This document shows positions 24,347 through 31,985 of a stretch of 37,876 nt of DNA, in pieces. The stretch lies in NCBI GenBank assembly GCA_023145215.1, contig JAGLED010000037.1, positions 1-37,876 on the forward strand, read 5' to 3'. Position numbers and translations under genes: made by a program. Position 1 is the first letter of the stretch; every line of letters starts with the position of its first letter. Below the pieces are notes generated by a model. The model was not told the origin of the DNA. It was given only the letters and a program-made list of their open reading frames with translations, and ran no database searches. Source of the stretch: Rhodospirillales bacterium. GTDB lineage: Bacteria; Pseudomonadota; Alphaproteobacteria; Rhodospirillales; Casp-alpha2.

Positions 24347-25294
24347 ATGAAAATCGTTATTACGGGCGGCACCGGGTTTCTCGGCCGCCTGATCGCCGAA
24401 CGCGCACTCGATCGTGGTGACAGTGTTACCCTGTTCGATATAGCCATCCCGCCGGACGGGCTCGGGGCCCTGGAAGGCCGGGCCGAGATGATCGCGGGAG
24501 ATATCGCAGACACCGAAATGGTTGCCCGCGTGATTGAGAAATCCGATGCGGTGGTGCATCTGGCCTCCATGGTCAGCGCCGGCTCCGAGGCTGATTTCGA
24601 CGCTGCCATGCGGGTCAATATCGACGGCGGTCGCGCGGTGCTGGAGGCGGCACGCGCCAATGGACCGCATACCAAGGTCCTGTTCACGTCCAGCCTGGCG
24701 ATTTTCGGCAGTAAAGCGATGCCGGCGTGTGTCGACGGGATGACCCGCCCGGTGCCGCAGAACACCTACGGGATGACCAAGGCGGTGATGGAACTGCTGA
24801 TCAACGACATGAGCCGCAAGGGCTTCATCGACGGCCGGGTCGGCCGCCTGCCGACGGTCATCGTTCGGCCCGGCAAACCCAATACGGCGGCGTCCAGCTT
24901 TGCCAGTGGGGTGATCCGGGAGCCGCTGACGGGGGATGTCTGCAAACTACCGGTGGCCCGCGAGATGCAGCTCTGCGTCGGTGGTTACCGGACCTGCGCC
25001 GATGGCCTTATGGCGCTGCTCGACGCGCCGGCGGAAGACTTCGGCGATGACCGGGTAGTGAACCTGCCGAATATCACGACGTCCGTGAACGAGATGATCG
25101 CGGCGACGGAAGCCGTGGCAGACCGTCACGGGATTTCGCTCGGGGCGATCGAGGATGCGCCGGATGACACCATCCGTGCAATCGTCGGCAGTTGGCCGAT
25201 TGCGCTGGAGGCGTCGAAGGCGATCGCGCTCGGCTGTCCGCAGGATAGCGATCTCGAGACGATCATCGAGGCCTTTGTCGAGGATTACTTTTAG
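24347..25294 (+). CDS. NAD-dependent epimerase/dehydratase family protein, D-erythronate dehydrogenase-like
   Basis: This 315-residue extended SDR has GGTGFLG (7-13), HLAS, SS (115-116) and Tyr141-xxx-Lys145. The long matching stretches LLINDMSRKGFIDGR, RLPTVIVRPGKPN and ASSFASGVIREPL are characteristic of DenD, which oxidises D-erythronate at C2 in tetronate catabolism. It lies 4 bases after the EctD-like dioxygenase and converges on a lyase gene with 2 bases between stops. If the downstream class II aldolase is OtnC-like, the two could act in one tetronate pathway, but no kinase (DenK/OtnK) is present in the window. Confidence 0.82.
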   Translation: MKIVITGGTGFLGRLIAERALDRGDSVTLFDIAIPPDGLGALEGRAEMIAGDIADTEMVARVIEKSDAVVHLASMVSAGSEADFDAAMRVNIDGGRAVLEAARANGPHTKVLFTSSLAIFGSKAMPACVDGMTRPVPQNTYGMTKAVMELLINDMSRKGFIDGRVGRLPTVIVRPGKPNTAASSFASGVIREPLTGDVCKLPVAREMQLCVGGYRTCADGLMALLDAPAEDFGDDRVVNLPNITTSVNEMIAATEAVADRHGISLGAIEDAPDDTIRAIVGSWPIALEASKAIALGCPQDSDLETIIEAFVEDYF

Positions 25295-25296
25295 GC

Positions 25297-26637
25297 TTAG
25301 CCCTCCGCCACGTCGCGGGCCATGCGGGCGGCTAGGCCGGTATAGGCTTCGGGATCAAGCAGTGTATCGATCTCGTCTTCGCTGAGCGCATCCGTCACCG
25401 TGTCGATCTGCATTAGTGCTGCTTTCATGGTGGTGTCTTCCTTGAAGGCGGTGGCGCAGGCTTTGTGGAGAATGTCGTGCGCGGTTTGACGGCCGAGCTT
25501 CTCGCCGAGTTGCATCATTACCGCTTCCGACAGAGTCAAACCTTTGGTGATGTCCAGATTGCGCCGCATGTTGCCGGCTCGAACGTCGAGGCCTTCGCAA
25601 AGAACGACGGTTTTCGCGAGTGCCGCATCGGTCTGACAGACGACGCGTACGATCAGCTCACGCTCGGTATTGAGAGCAATCTTGTCGCGTTCGTTCTCGT
25701 TGACGAGTGTCTCGAAAGCCAGAGAGACGCCCGAGCGCACGGTGCGCGCCAAGCCGCAAATACTCTCGCAGATCGCCGGGTTGCGTTTGTGGGGCATGGT
25801 CGACGAGCCGACTTTCCCGGCGGGGTAGGGTTCTTCGATCTCCTGTAACTCGGTCTTGGTCATCAGGAACAGTTCGTTGGCGATCTTGCCGCACGTCCCA
25901 GCGATCATCGCAAGGTTCGACACCATCTCGACCAGCCGGTCGCGGGAGGTGTGCCAGGTAATGGCGGGTTCTTCCAATTCGAGATTGAGCATCAGCTTCT
26001 CACGGACGGCGAACCCCTGATCGCCGAGGGCGGCAAGCGTGCCGACGGCGCCGCCGAATTGTCCGGCCAGAAGGCGCGGCCGCATTTCGTCCATCCGGAT
26101 CTGGTGACGGCGCACTTCGTCGAGCCAGATCGCCGTTTTGTAGCCGAAGGTTACCGGTTGTGCGTGCTGACCGTGGGTGCGGCCCGGCATTGCCGTCTGC
26201 GCGTGCGTGACCGACTGGTCGGTGAGTGCCGCGGCGAGGGCTTCAAGGCGGCCTTCGACGACATCCATGGCGTCCCTGATCTGCAGGATCATGCCGGTAT
26301 CGGTGATGTCCTGCGTGGTTGCCCCCCAATGGACGTATTCGCCAAGGCCGTCCGGGCATTTGGCGCCGATCATGCGCACCAGCGGCACGATCGGGTGCGC
26401 CGTCCGGTCCATTTCGCGCTTCATTTCAGAAAGATCGTAGTCGTCTGCATCCCCGGCGTCCCGGATCGCCTTGGCAGCGGCGTCAGGAATGATGCCGAGT
26501 TCGGCTTCGGCGTCGGCAAGCGCGACTTCTACGTCCAGCCACGCCTGTACGGTGCGCCGGTCCGAGAAAATCTCACGCATATCGGCGGTGGAATATTGGT
26601 CACGGAAAAGTTCGCTGTCGATGACATAGGCAGCCAT
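25297..26637 (-). CDS. aspartase/fumarase superfamily lyase (PcaB/adenylosuccinate lyase-like)
   Basis: This 446-residue protein has the superfamily signature GSSTMPHKRNP (277-287) and a catalytic His in GRTHGQHAQ (near 152-160). The segment VHWGATTQDITDT resembles 3-carboxymuconate cycloisomerase (PcaB) and the lyase relatives rather than the TSxD form of housekeeping PurB. It is therefore annotated at family level. ATG 26637 follows GGGGAG (26643-26648, read on the minus strand). It stands alone between plus-strand accessory genes, and its upstream region is shared with the divergent Phd-aldolase gene. The substrate is unknown. Confidence 0.85.
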   Translation of the reverse strand: MAAYVIDSELFRDQYSTADMREIFSDRRTVQAWLDVEVALADAEAELGIIPDAAAKAIRDAGDADDYDLSEMKREMDRTAHPIVPLVRMIGAKCPDGLGEYVHWGATTQDITDTGMILQIRDAMDVVEGRLEALAAALTDQSVTHAQTAMPGRTHGQHAQPVTFGYKTAIWLDEVRRHQIRMDEMRPRLLAGQFGGAVGTLAALGDQGFAVREKLMLNLELEEPAITWHTSRDRLVEMVSNLAMIAGTCGKIANELFLMTKTELQEIEEPYPAGKVGSSTMPHKRNPAICESICGLARTVRSGVSLAFETLVNENERDKIALNTERELIVRVVCQTDAALAKTVVLCEGLDVRAGNMRRNLDITKGLTLSEAVMMQLGEKLGRQTAHDILHKACATAFKEDTTMKAALMQIDTVTDALSEDEIDTLLDPEAYTGLAARMARDVAEG

Positions 26638-26763
26638 GGAAATCTCCCCAAGCGTTGTTATCGGGTGTTGTTTTTATGGATGGGATTGGACGGCATCGGA
26701 GGCGGTCCGTCAACGGCGGACACGGGATACGGATATGCATGAAAACGATGAATCGTGAATTAA

Positions 26764-26799
26764 TATTAGTGACATTACTAAATAGGTATGTCACTAATA
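26764..26799. promoter_or_regulatory. perfect 12-bp inverted repeat, candidate operator of the Phd-aldolase gene
   Basis: TATTAGTGACAT (26764-26775) and ATGTCACTAATA (26788-26799) are exact reverse complements around a 12-base centre. A smaller dyad TTAGT/ACTAA (26766-26770, 26777-26781) overlaps the left arm. The right arm ends one base before ATG 26801, and no Shine-Dalgarno is evident, so the site must cover the initiation region. It lies in the AT-rich gap shared with the divergent lyase gene (starts 26637). Confidence 0.7.
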
Positions 26800-26800
26800 A

Positions 26801-27649
26801 ATGATGAAGCAGAGTCGTCCCGTTCTGAGCGTCAACGCGACCGCCGCGAATCAGCGGTTCTCCCGATTGCTGGCGGAGAGCGAGCAGGGGCAGGACATCG
26901 TCATTACCCGCCGCGGCCGCCCGGTGGCGCGGCTGCAGTCGATTCATGCCGAAGCCGAGCCGGCACCGCCGCTCGGCACGCCTGTGGCCGGTGGTGTGCC
27001 GGATTTCGAAAAGCGCATGGATATCATCGAGGCATGCCGAAAAATGAACGCTATCGGCCTCAATCAGGGGACCAGCGGTAACGCTTCGGTCCGGGTTGAG
27101 GGGGGCATGCTGATCACGCCCTCGGGCATGGATTATGACACGATGGTTCCCGCCGACATCGTCAAGATCGGGATCAGCGGTCGGCTGCTTCACGGCCACC
27201 GGCGCCCGTCGAGCGAGTGGCATTTTCACTGCCGGGTGATGGAGGCGCGGCCCCGCGCCGGCGCAATCCTGCACACCCATTCCATCAACGCGACCGCACT
27301 GGCGTGTCTTGGGCGCGGTATTCCGTCTTTCCACTATATGGTAGCGGTCGCCGGGGGACGCGATATCCGATGTGCGCCCTATGCCACGTTCGGGACCGAA
27401 GAACTGGCGGGTGCCGTGCTGGAAGCGCTCGACGGGCGCCTTGCCTGTCTGATGGCGAACCATGGTATGCTGGTTCTCGGTCGGGACATTGAGGATGCGT
27501 TCAAGCGTGCCGTCGAAGTGGAAACCCTCGCTGCGCAATATCTGAAAGCGTTGGCTGTGGGTGAGCCGAACCTTCTGAGCGACGCTGAAATGGACGTGGT
27601 GCTGGAGAAGTTCAGGACCTACAGTGGCTGGGCCGAACCGGCGCGCTGA
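26801..27649 (+). CDS. Phd/YefM antitoxin-like DNA-binding domain fused to class II aldolase
   Basis: Of 282 residues, about 8-48 match the Phd/YefM fold (VNATAANQRFSRLLAESEQG, then ITRRGRPVARLQ). Then comes an Ala/Pro/Gly linker (about 50-66) and a complete class II aldolase domain (about 68-275). The metal and acid residues are Glu139, His158, His160 and His221. Their spacings (19, 2, 61) are exactly those of fuculose-1-phosphate aldolase. Activity is thus likely: a zinc-dependent aldolase or decarboxylase for a sugar phosphate, possibly methylthioribulose-1-phosphate (mtnA is upstream) or a 3-oxotetronate-4-phosphate (DenD-like neighbour). No toxin gene is adjacent. The perfect dyad ending at the start suggests autoregulation by the N-terminal domain. 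Confidence 0.88.
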   Translation: MMKQSRPVLSVNATAANQRFSRLLAESEQGQDIVITRRGRPVARLQSIHAEAEPAPPLGTPVAGGVPDFEKRMDIIEACRKMNAIGLNQGTSGNASVRVEGGMLITPSGMDYDTMVPADIVKIGISGRLLHGHRRPSSEWHFHCRVMEARPRAGAILHTHSINATALACLGRGIPSFHYMVAVAGGRDIRCAPYATFGTEELAGAVLEALDGRLACLMANHGMLVLGRDIEDAFKRAVEVETLAAQYLKALAVGEPNLLSDAEMDVVLEKFRTYSGWAEPAR

Positions 27650-27673
27650 CCCCCACAGCTTCCGGAGAAAGTG

Positions 27674-28006
27674 ATGAAGATTCCCGAACTACCGTTCACC
27701 CTGACTGACTGGGATACTGTCGAACCCGTGTCCTATCCGGGCGAAACCGGTGAGGCGGTGTGGCGAACGCTGAACATCGGTGATATTCGAATTCGCCTCG
27801 TTGAGTATTCGCCCGGGTATCTGGCCGATCACTGGTGCGACAGGGGGCACGTTCTTTATGTTCTCGAAGGGGAACTGACCAGCGAATTGAAGGACGGCCG
27901 GACGTTCGTCCTCAAACCTGGCATGAGCTATCAGGTCTCCGATTTCGGGGATGCGCCGCACCGGTCCCGGACCGAGGTCGGCGCCAGGCTGTTCATCGTC
28001 GACTGA
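27674..28006 (+). CDS. small single-domain cupin (DHCW-motif type)
   Basis: This 110-residue beta-barrel protein has cupin motif 1 as DHWCDRGHVLYVLEGEL and motif 2 near FVLKPGMSYQVSDFGDAPHR. It resembles the small DHCW-motif cupins of unknown function. ATG 27674 is preferred over GTG 27671 because GGAG at 27664-27667 then has 6-base spacing. It begins 24 bases after the Phd-aldolase and is probably cotranscribed and under the same operator. It could be an isomerase or a metabolite sensor for the aldolase pathway; this is inference. No signal peptide. Confidence 0.8.
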   Translation: MKIPELPFTLTDWDTVEPVSYPGETGEAVWRTLNIGDIRIRLVEYSPGYLADHWCDRGHVLYVLEGELTSELKDGRTFVLKPGMSYQVSDFGDAPHRSRTEVGARLFIVD

Positions 28007-28010
28007 GGGC

Positions 28011-28027
28011 TGTAACCATTCGTTACA
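28011..28027. promoter_or_regulatory. 6-bp dyad TGTAAC-N5-GTTACA after the cupin gene
   Basis: TGTAAC (28011-28016) and GTTACA (28022-28027) are perfect inverted repeats around a 5-base centre, lying 4 bases after the cupin stop and about 115 bases before the small secreted protein. It has the size of a regulator operator; it lacks a T-run so is not a terminator. Significance is unproven. Confidence 0.3.
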
Positions 28028-28141
28028 AAATCTCATTTGTGGGGGTTCGAAAAAAGGCATATATGATCGCTTGAAACGCGATAGCCCCCGCGTTTTGGCC
28101 GGGTGCCGAAAGTTCGGCATCGCCATTCAGGTTCTACCAAA

Positions 28142-28432
28142 ATGACCAAAGAATTCTATGCGCTGGCGCCGATGGTGCTTGGCGGTCTTCTGTTGTCTGC
28201 TTCTGTAAATGCGAGCGTCCGCGACAGCAACGCGCTCGCCAACGAACAGTCGTGCATGCAGGCTATTACCGATGTGAAAGCCCAACGCGAATCGGAGCCG
28301 GACATCGGCCCGAAAGCGGCGATCAAGTTCGATGAAGTGGTGAAGGAAGCCGAACAGCTTTGCGCCAAGAAGGACTTCGCCGCTGCCGGTGAGGCCCTGA
28401 CACTTGCCCGTGGGATGATTGCGTCCGAGTAA
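28142..28432 (+). CDS. small secreted two-cysteine protein of unknown function
   Basis: I do not recognise this 96-residue protein. It has a signal peptide (about 1-25: MTKEF, hydrophobic LAPMVLGGLLLSA, cleavage near VNA), a mature part of about 71 residues rich in Glu/Lys/Ala that looks helical, and two cysteines (Cys38 in QSCMQ, Cys74 in QLCAKK) that could form a disulfide between two helices in the periplasm. The long distance (135 bases) from the cupin and the strong terminator right after it suggest its own transcript. It converges on the cytochrome bc1 operon. Confidence 0.7.
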   Translation: MTKEFYALAPMVLGGLLLSASVNASVRDSNALANEQSCMQAITDVKAQRESEPDIGPKAAIKFDEVVKEAEQLCAKKDFAAAGEALTLARGMIASE

Positions 28433-28452
28433 CGCACGGACATCACGCAATA

Positions 28453-28482
28453 AAAAGCCCCGGTCTCACGACCGGGGCTTTT
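28453..28482. terminator. bidirectional rho-independent terminator
   Basis: AAAAGCCCCGGTC (28453-28465) pairs perfectly with GACCGGGGCTTTT (28470-28482) around a 4-base loop. The A/T runs on both sides make it work for both strands, ending the + strand small-protein transcript and the - strand bc1 operon, which converge here. Confidence 0.93.
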
Positions 28483-28505
28483 CGTTTGAGCTGGCCGGCG
28501 AACTG

Positions 28506-29333
28506 TTAGTGGACGTCGGACCAGATTTTCCGTTTCAGCGCATAGAGCATCGCGGTGAGAACGAGCAGGAACAGGATAACCTTGATCCCGAGGTTCTTGC
28601 GGTGCTCGAGCTCCGGCTCGGCTGCCCAGGCCAGGAACGTGGTGACGTCGGTCGACATCTGTTCCGGCGTCGCTGCCGTGCCGTCTTCGTATTCGACGAT
28701 GCCTTCACCGAGCGGCGGGGCCATCGAAATGGCGTGGCCCGGGAAGTATTCGTTGTAGTACTTGCCGGCGGGCAGGTCGAAGCCTTCCGGCGGGTTTTCC
28801 TTGTAGCCGGTCAGCAACGCGTGGACGTAGTCCGCACCCAGCGGGAAACCGCCGGGGTGGAACAGCGAAACACGCAGCGCAGAATCACCGCCGGCGCCGC
28901 GCGCCTTGGTGATGAGCGACAGATCCGGCGGGGCTGCGCCACCGTTGGCGGCGGCCGCTGCCTTCGCGTTCGGGAACGGTGACGGCCAGTGATCCGCCGG
29001 GGTTGCCGGGCGGTTGAACATTTCACCGGAGTCGTCGGGGCCGTCCTGAACTTCATAGCTTGAAGCGATCGCCTTGACCTCATCTTCGCTATAGCCGATG
29101 GCCTCAAGGTTACGGAACGCAACCAGATCGAGCGAATGGCATGCAGCGCAGACATTCCGAAACACCTGGAAACCCCGCTGCAGTGCGGCGCGGTCATAGG
29201 TGCCGAAGATGCCGTTAAACGACCAGTCGACGGTCGGCGGCTTGGGGCCGCTACCAGCGGCCTGCGCGTTGCCGGCACCCGCCAGGATGCCGAAGCCGAG
29301 TGCAATGGCGGTAAGGGTTTTCTTCATCTTCAT
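28506..29333 (-). CDS. petC: cytochrome c1 of the bc1 complex
   Basis: Cytochrome c1 carries electrons from the Rieske protein to soluble cytochrome c in complex III. The 275-residue product has a signal peptide (about 1-25, ending NAQAA), the c-type heme motif CAACH (62-66), the axial Met204 in AISMAPPL, and a C-terminal membrane anchor (about 247-270) followed by KRKIW. ATG 29333 is chosen since a GGAG lies 8 bases upstream inside the end of cytochrome b; ATG 29327 is also possible. Four bases separate it from petB. It is the last gene of the operon, before the terminator. Confidence 0.96.
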   Translation of the reverse strand: MKMKKTLTAIALGFGILAGAGNAQAAGSGPKPPTVDWSFNGIFGTYDRAALQRGFQVFRNVCAACHSLDLVAFRNLEAIGYSEDEVKAIASSYEVQDGPDDSGEMFNRPATPADHWPSPFPNAKAAAAANGGAAPPDLSLITKARGAGGDSALRVSLFHPGGFPLGADYVHALLTGYKENPPEGFDLPAGKYYNEYFPGHAISMAPPLGEGIVEYEDGTAATPEQMSTDVTTFLAWAAEPELEHRKNLGIKVILFLLVLTAMLYALKRKIWSDVH

Positions 29334-29337
29334 AGTC

Positions 29338-30630
29338 TTACTCCGCCGCCTGGGGTGCACTGGTAACCGATGCAGCTATGCTGTCCGGAAGCGGTTTGGG
29401 CCGTTCCAGGATGCCGACCACAGGCACGATGATGATAATGTGGAAGAAGTACCAGAACGTCGACCACTGCCCGATGGTGACCAAGACACCTTCCGGTGGC
29501 AGACCGCCGACCCATCCGAGGATGACGCAGTCGATCGCGAACACCCAGAAGAAGAACCGGTAGAGCGGTCGGTACTTCGCCGAGCGCACCCGCGAACGGT
29601 CGAGCCATGGCAGCAAAAGCAGGACCAGGATCGACGCGAACATCGCGATGACACCGGCGAGCTTGGCCGACATGAGCCAGCCGCCCAGCGAGACGATCTG
29701 ATACACCCAGTAGTCGGAGGTGAACGCACGCAGGATCGCGTAGAACGGCAGGAAGTACCATTCCGGCACGATGTGCGGCGGCGTCACCAGCGGATCCGCC
29801 ATGATGTAGTTATCCGGGTGGCCGAAGTAGTTCGGCGCGAAGAAAATGAAGAACGCGAAGAAGATCAACATCAGCCCGAGGCCGTACATGTCCTTGATGG
29901 TGTAGTACGGATGGAACGGGATGGTGTCCTTTTTCTCGTCTTTGATTTCAACACCGGTCGGGTTGTTGGAGTGATGCATGTGCAGCGCCCAGAGGTGCAG
30001 GAACACAAGCCCAACGATCACGAACGGCAGCAGATAGTGCAGCGAGAAGAACCGGTTCAGCGTCGGATTGCCGACGACGAAGCCGCCCCACAGAAGCTGC
30101 ACGATCCAGTCGCCGACCAGCGGAATGGCCGAGAACAGGTTCGTGATCACGGTCGCGCCCCAGAAGCTCATCTGGCCCCACGGCAAAACGTAACCCATGA
30201 AAGCGGTCGCCATCATCGCCAGCAGGATGAAAATCCCGATCATCCACAGGATTTCGCGGGGCGCCTTGTAAGACCCGTAATAAAGACCGCGGAAAATGTG
30301 GATGTAGACGACGATGAAGAAAATGCTGGCACCGTTCATGTGAATGTAACGGATCAGCCAGCCGGAGTTGACGTCGCGCATGATGCGCTCGACCGAGTCG
30401 AACGCAAGATCGGTGTGCGGCGTGTAGCTCATCGCCAGCGTGATGCCGGAGACGATCATGATCACAAGCACGATCCCCGCGAGCGAGCCGAAGTTCCAGA
30501 AGTAGTTCAGGTTCTTCGGCGTCGGATATTGATGAAGCTGCGAGTCGAGAAACGAGAAGACCGGCAGGCGATGCTCGATCCAGTTCACGACGCGGCTGTT
30601 GGATTGGAAATTCGAGGTTCCACCACTCAT
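29338..30630 (-). CDS. petB: cytochrome b of the bc1 complex
   Basis: This 430-residue, eight-helix membrane protein holds two b-type hemes and the quinol oxidation and quinone reduction sites. The heme ligand pairs are visible at the canonical spacing: His97/His111 and His198/His212. The Qo-site motif PEWY is at 289-292 and the [19 protein letters not shown] segment is intact. It is a full-length b (not a split b6/IV type) and is separate from c1, as in Rhodospirillales. A Pro/Ala-rich C-terminal tail (SAPQAAE) is unremarkable. Between petA (14 bases upstream) and petC. Confidence 0.97.
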   Translation of the reverse strand: MSGGTSNFQSNSRVVNWIEHRLPVFSFLDSQLHQYPTPKNLNYFWNFGSLAGIVLVIMIVSGITLAMSYTPHTDLAFDSVERIMRDVNSGWLIRYIHMNGASIFFIVVYIHIFRGLYYGSYKAPREILWMIGIFILLAMMATAFMGYVLPWGQMSFWGATVITNLFSAIPLVGDWIVQLLWGGFVVGNPTLNRFFSLHYLLPFVIVGLVFLHLWALHMHHSNNPTGVEIKDEKKDTIPFHPYYTIKDMYGLGLMLIFFAFFIFFAPNYFGHPDNYIMADPLVTPPHIVPEWYFLPFYAILRAFTSDYWVYQIVSLGGWLMSAKLAGVIAMFASILVLLLLPWLDRSRVRSAKYRPLYRFFFWVFAIDCVILGWVGGLPPEGVLVTIGQWSTFWYFFHIIIIVPVVGILERPKPLPDSIAASVTSAPQAAE

Positions 30631-30644
30631 TATTCTGTCCCCCC

Positions 30645-31193
30645 TCAGCCGATCAGCACGGTGCTGTCGCTGGTAAATTCATAACCGGGCACCGGCAGGT
30701 TGTTCGGTGCCGGACCTTTGCGGATACGGCCCGATGTGTCGTAGTGCGAACCATGGCACGGGCAGAACCAGCCGCCGAAATCGCCCTTCGGATCGCCGGA
30801 TTTCTGACCGAGCGGGATGCAGCCCAGATGGGTGCAGACGCCGACCATGATCAGCCATTCCGGCTTCTGGACACGTGCATCGTCGGTCTGCGGATCGGGA
30901 AGATCGGCAAGATCGACGGCTTCGGCTTCTTTGATTTCTTCAGGCGTGCGATGGCGGATGAACACCGGCTTGCCGCGCCAGATGACAGTGATGCTCTGTC
31001 CGACTTCGATTTGCGAAATGTCGACTTCGGTCGACGCCAAAGCGAGCGTGTCCGCAGCCGGATTCATCTGATCGATGAATGGCCAGACCGCAAGCGCGGT
31101 ACCGACGGCGCCTACGGCAACCGTACTCCAGATAAGGAAATCGCGGCGCGTCTGTTCGTCAATTTCAGCGCTGCCGCTCGCGGTTTCGCTCAT
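30645..31193 (-). CDS. petA: ubiquinol-cytochrome c reductase Rieske iron-sulfur subunit
   Basis: The Rieske protein takes the first electron from ubiquinol. The 182-residue product has a Tat-type N-terminus ([10 protein letters not shown], Arg-Arg at 16-17) with an uncleaved membrane anchor (about 20-40). The 2Fe-2S ligands are Cys120, His122, Cys144 and His147, and the supporting disulfide is Cys125-Cys146. ATG 31193 is chosen over the upstream reading from 31229 because it is preceded by GAGGGG at about 7 bases and matches the usual family start. It heads the petA-petB-petC operon; its promoter must lie in the 283-base gap to trmL. Confidence 0.96.
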   Translation of the reverse strand: MSETASGSAEIDEQTRRDFLIWSTVAVGAVGTALAVWPFIDQMNPAADTLALASTEVDISQIEVGQSITVIWRGKPVFIRHRTPEEIKEAEAVDLADLPDPQTDDARVQKPEWLIMVGVCTHLGCIPLGQKSGDPKGDFGGWFCPCHGSHYDTSGRIRKGPAPNNLPVPGYEFTSDSTVLIG

Positions 31194-31476
31194 GGAAAAT
31201 CCCCTCGATATGACCTTATTACCCGTCACCGCGTCAGCGGCATGAATACTCTAACCCCGGCCCCACCACTCACCTACGGCTGGAGCCTCAATCATCGTAA
31301 TTGCGTGCCGGTACCCGTTTCAAGCGCGGCCGGCAAATACGATAAAACGGCGCTTTCGAGCAGCCCCGAAAACGCTCACTCGTTATACTTGATGACCGAG
31401 ACGTTGCAAGGGTTTAGATAGGCCGGGATGTGCCTGTAAGCGCGAATATCAGCCATTTAGAGCGAGAACCGATGTT
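31194..31476. other. divergent intergenic region between petA and trmL
   Basis: No gene is supported here; the open frames are unrelated to known families. The region must hold the leftward bc1 promoter and the rightward trmL promoter, but I could not identify convincing -35/-10 pairs. Loose TTGATG (31389-31394) and TAGATA (31415-31420) hexamers are spaced too widely. Confidence 0.5.
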
Positions 31477-31944
31477 GTGACCGATTCCGTTGTTTCGCTG
31501 GCCCTTTACCAGCCCGATATCCCGCAAAACGCCGGTAGCCTGTTTCGCACAGCGGCCTGTTTCGGCGTGCCGGTGCATGTGATCGAGCCCTGCGGATTCG
31601 TGCTTTCGGATACAAAAATGCGCCGTGCAGGCATGGATTACATGCCGCATGTTCAATTGTCGCGGCACCAGAACTGGGATGCTTTCCAGCGGGAACGCCG
31701 GCCCGGGCGCCTCGTGCTGCTGACGACGCAAGGGGATGCGACGCTGCCCGGCTTCAAGTTCGAACACGGCGATACCTTGCTACTTGGGCGTGAAAGCGCG
31801 GGCGTGCCGGATGACGTTCATGCTGCGGTCGATGCAAGAGTGCAACTGGCGATGCAGGAAGGTCTGCGCTCGATGAACGTCGCTGTGTGTGGAGGGATCG
31901 CGCTTTTCGAAGCGCTACGCCAGTTGCAGGCTCTCCCGCGCTGA
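31477..31944 (+). CDS. trmL: tRNA (cytidine(34)-2'-O)-methyltransferase
   Basis: TrmL methylates the wobble nucleotide of tRNA-Leu isoacceptors using S-adenosylmethionine. The 155-residue SPOUT-fold (trefoil-knot) protein has QPDIPQNAGSLFRTAACFG at the N-terminus, LLLGRESAGVPDDV in motif 2 and LRSMNVAVCGGIALFEALRQ in motif 3, all standard. A GTG start at 31477 is used; it gives MTDSVVSLALYQ, which fits the family start. The next gene, hemF, follows after 41 bases on the same strand. Confidence 0.93.
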   Translation: MTDSVVSLALYQPDIPQNAGSLFRTAACFGVPVHVIEPCGFVLSDTKMRRAGMDYMPHVQLSRHQNWDAFQRERRPGRLVLLTTQGDATLPGFKFEHGDTLLLGRESAGVPDDVHAAVDARVQLAMQEGLRSMNVAVCGGIALFEALRQLQALPR

Positions 31945-31985
31945 ACCTATATAGAGCCGCGACACTGTTTCCTGGAGTTCCCTGT

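Noticed and set aside
23359..24765. 468-residue open frame on the - strand
   Set aside because: Spans the mtnA end, the dioxygenase and the DenD-like gene in antisense; no family pattern.
25951..26742. 263-residue open frame on the + strand upstream of the Phd-aldolase
   Set aside because: Antisense to the lyase gene; not an antitoxin or toxin partner.
26638..28141. A toxin partner (Doc, RelE/ParE or PIN type) for the Phd-like domain
   Set aside because: None of the neighbouring open frames shows toxin motifs; the next gene is a cupin. The domain is treated as an orphan fused regulator.
29200..30684. 494-residue open frame on the + strand
   Set aside because: It lies opposite petB and petC, whose heme ligands and PEWY motif are unmistakable. 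The translation is Arg/Asp/His-rich and low in hydrophobics, typical of an antisense shadow.
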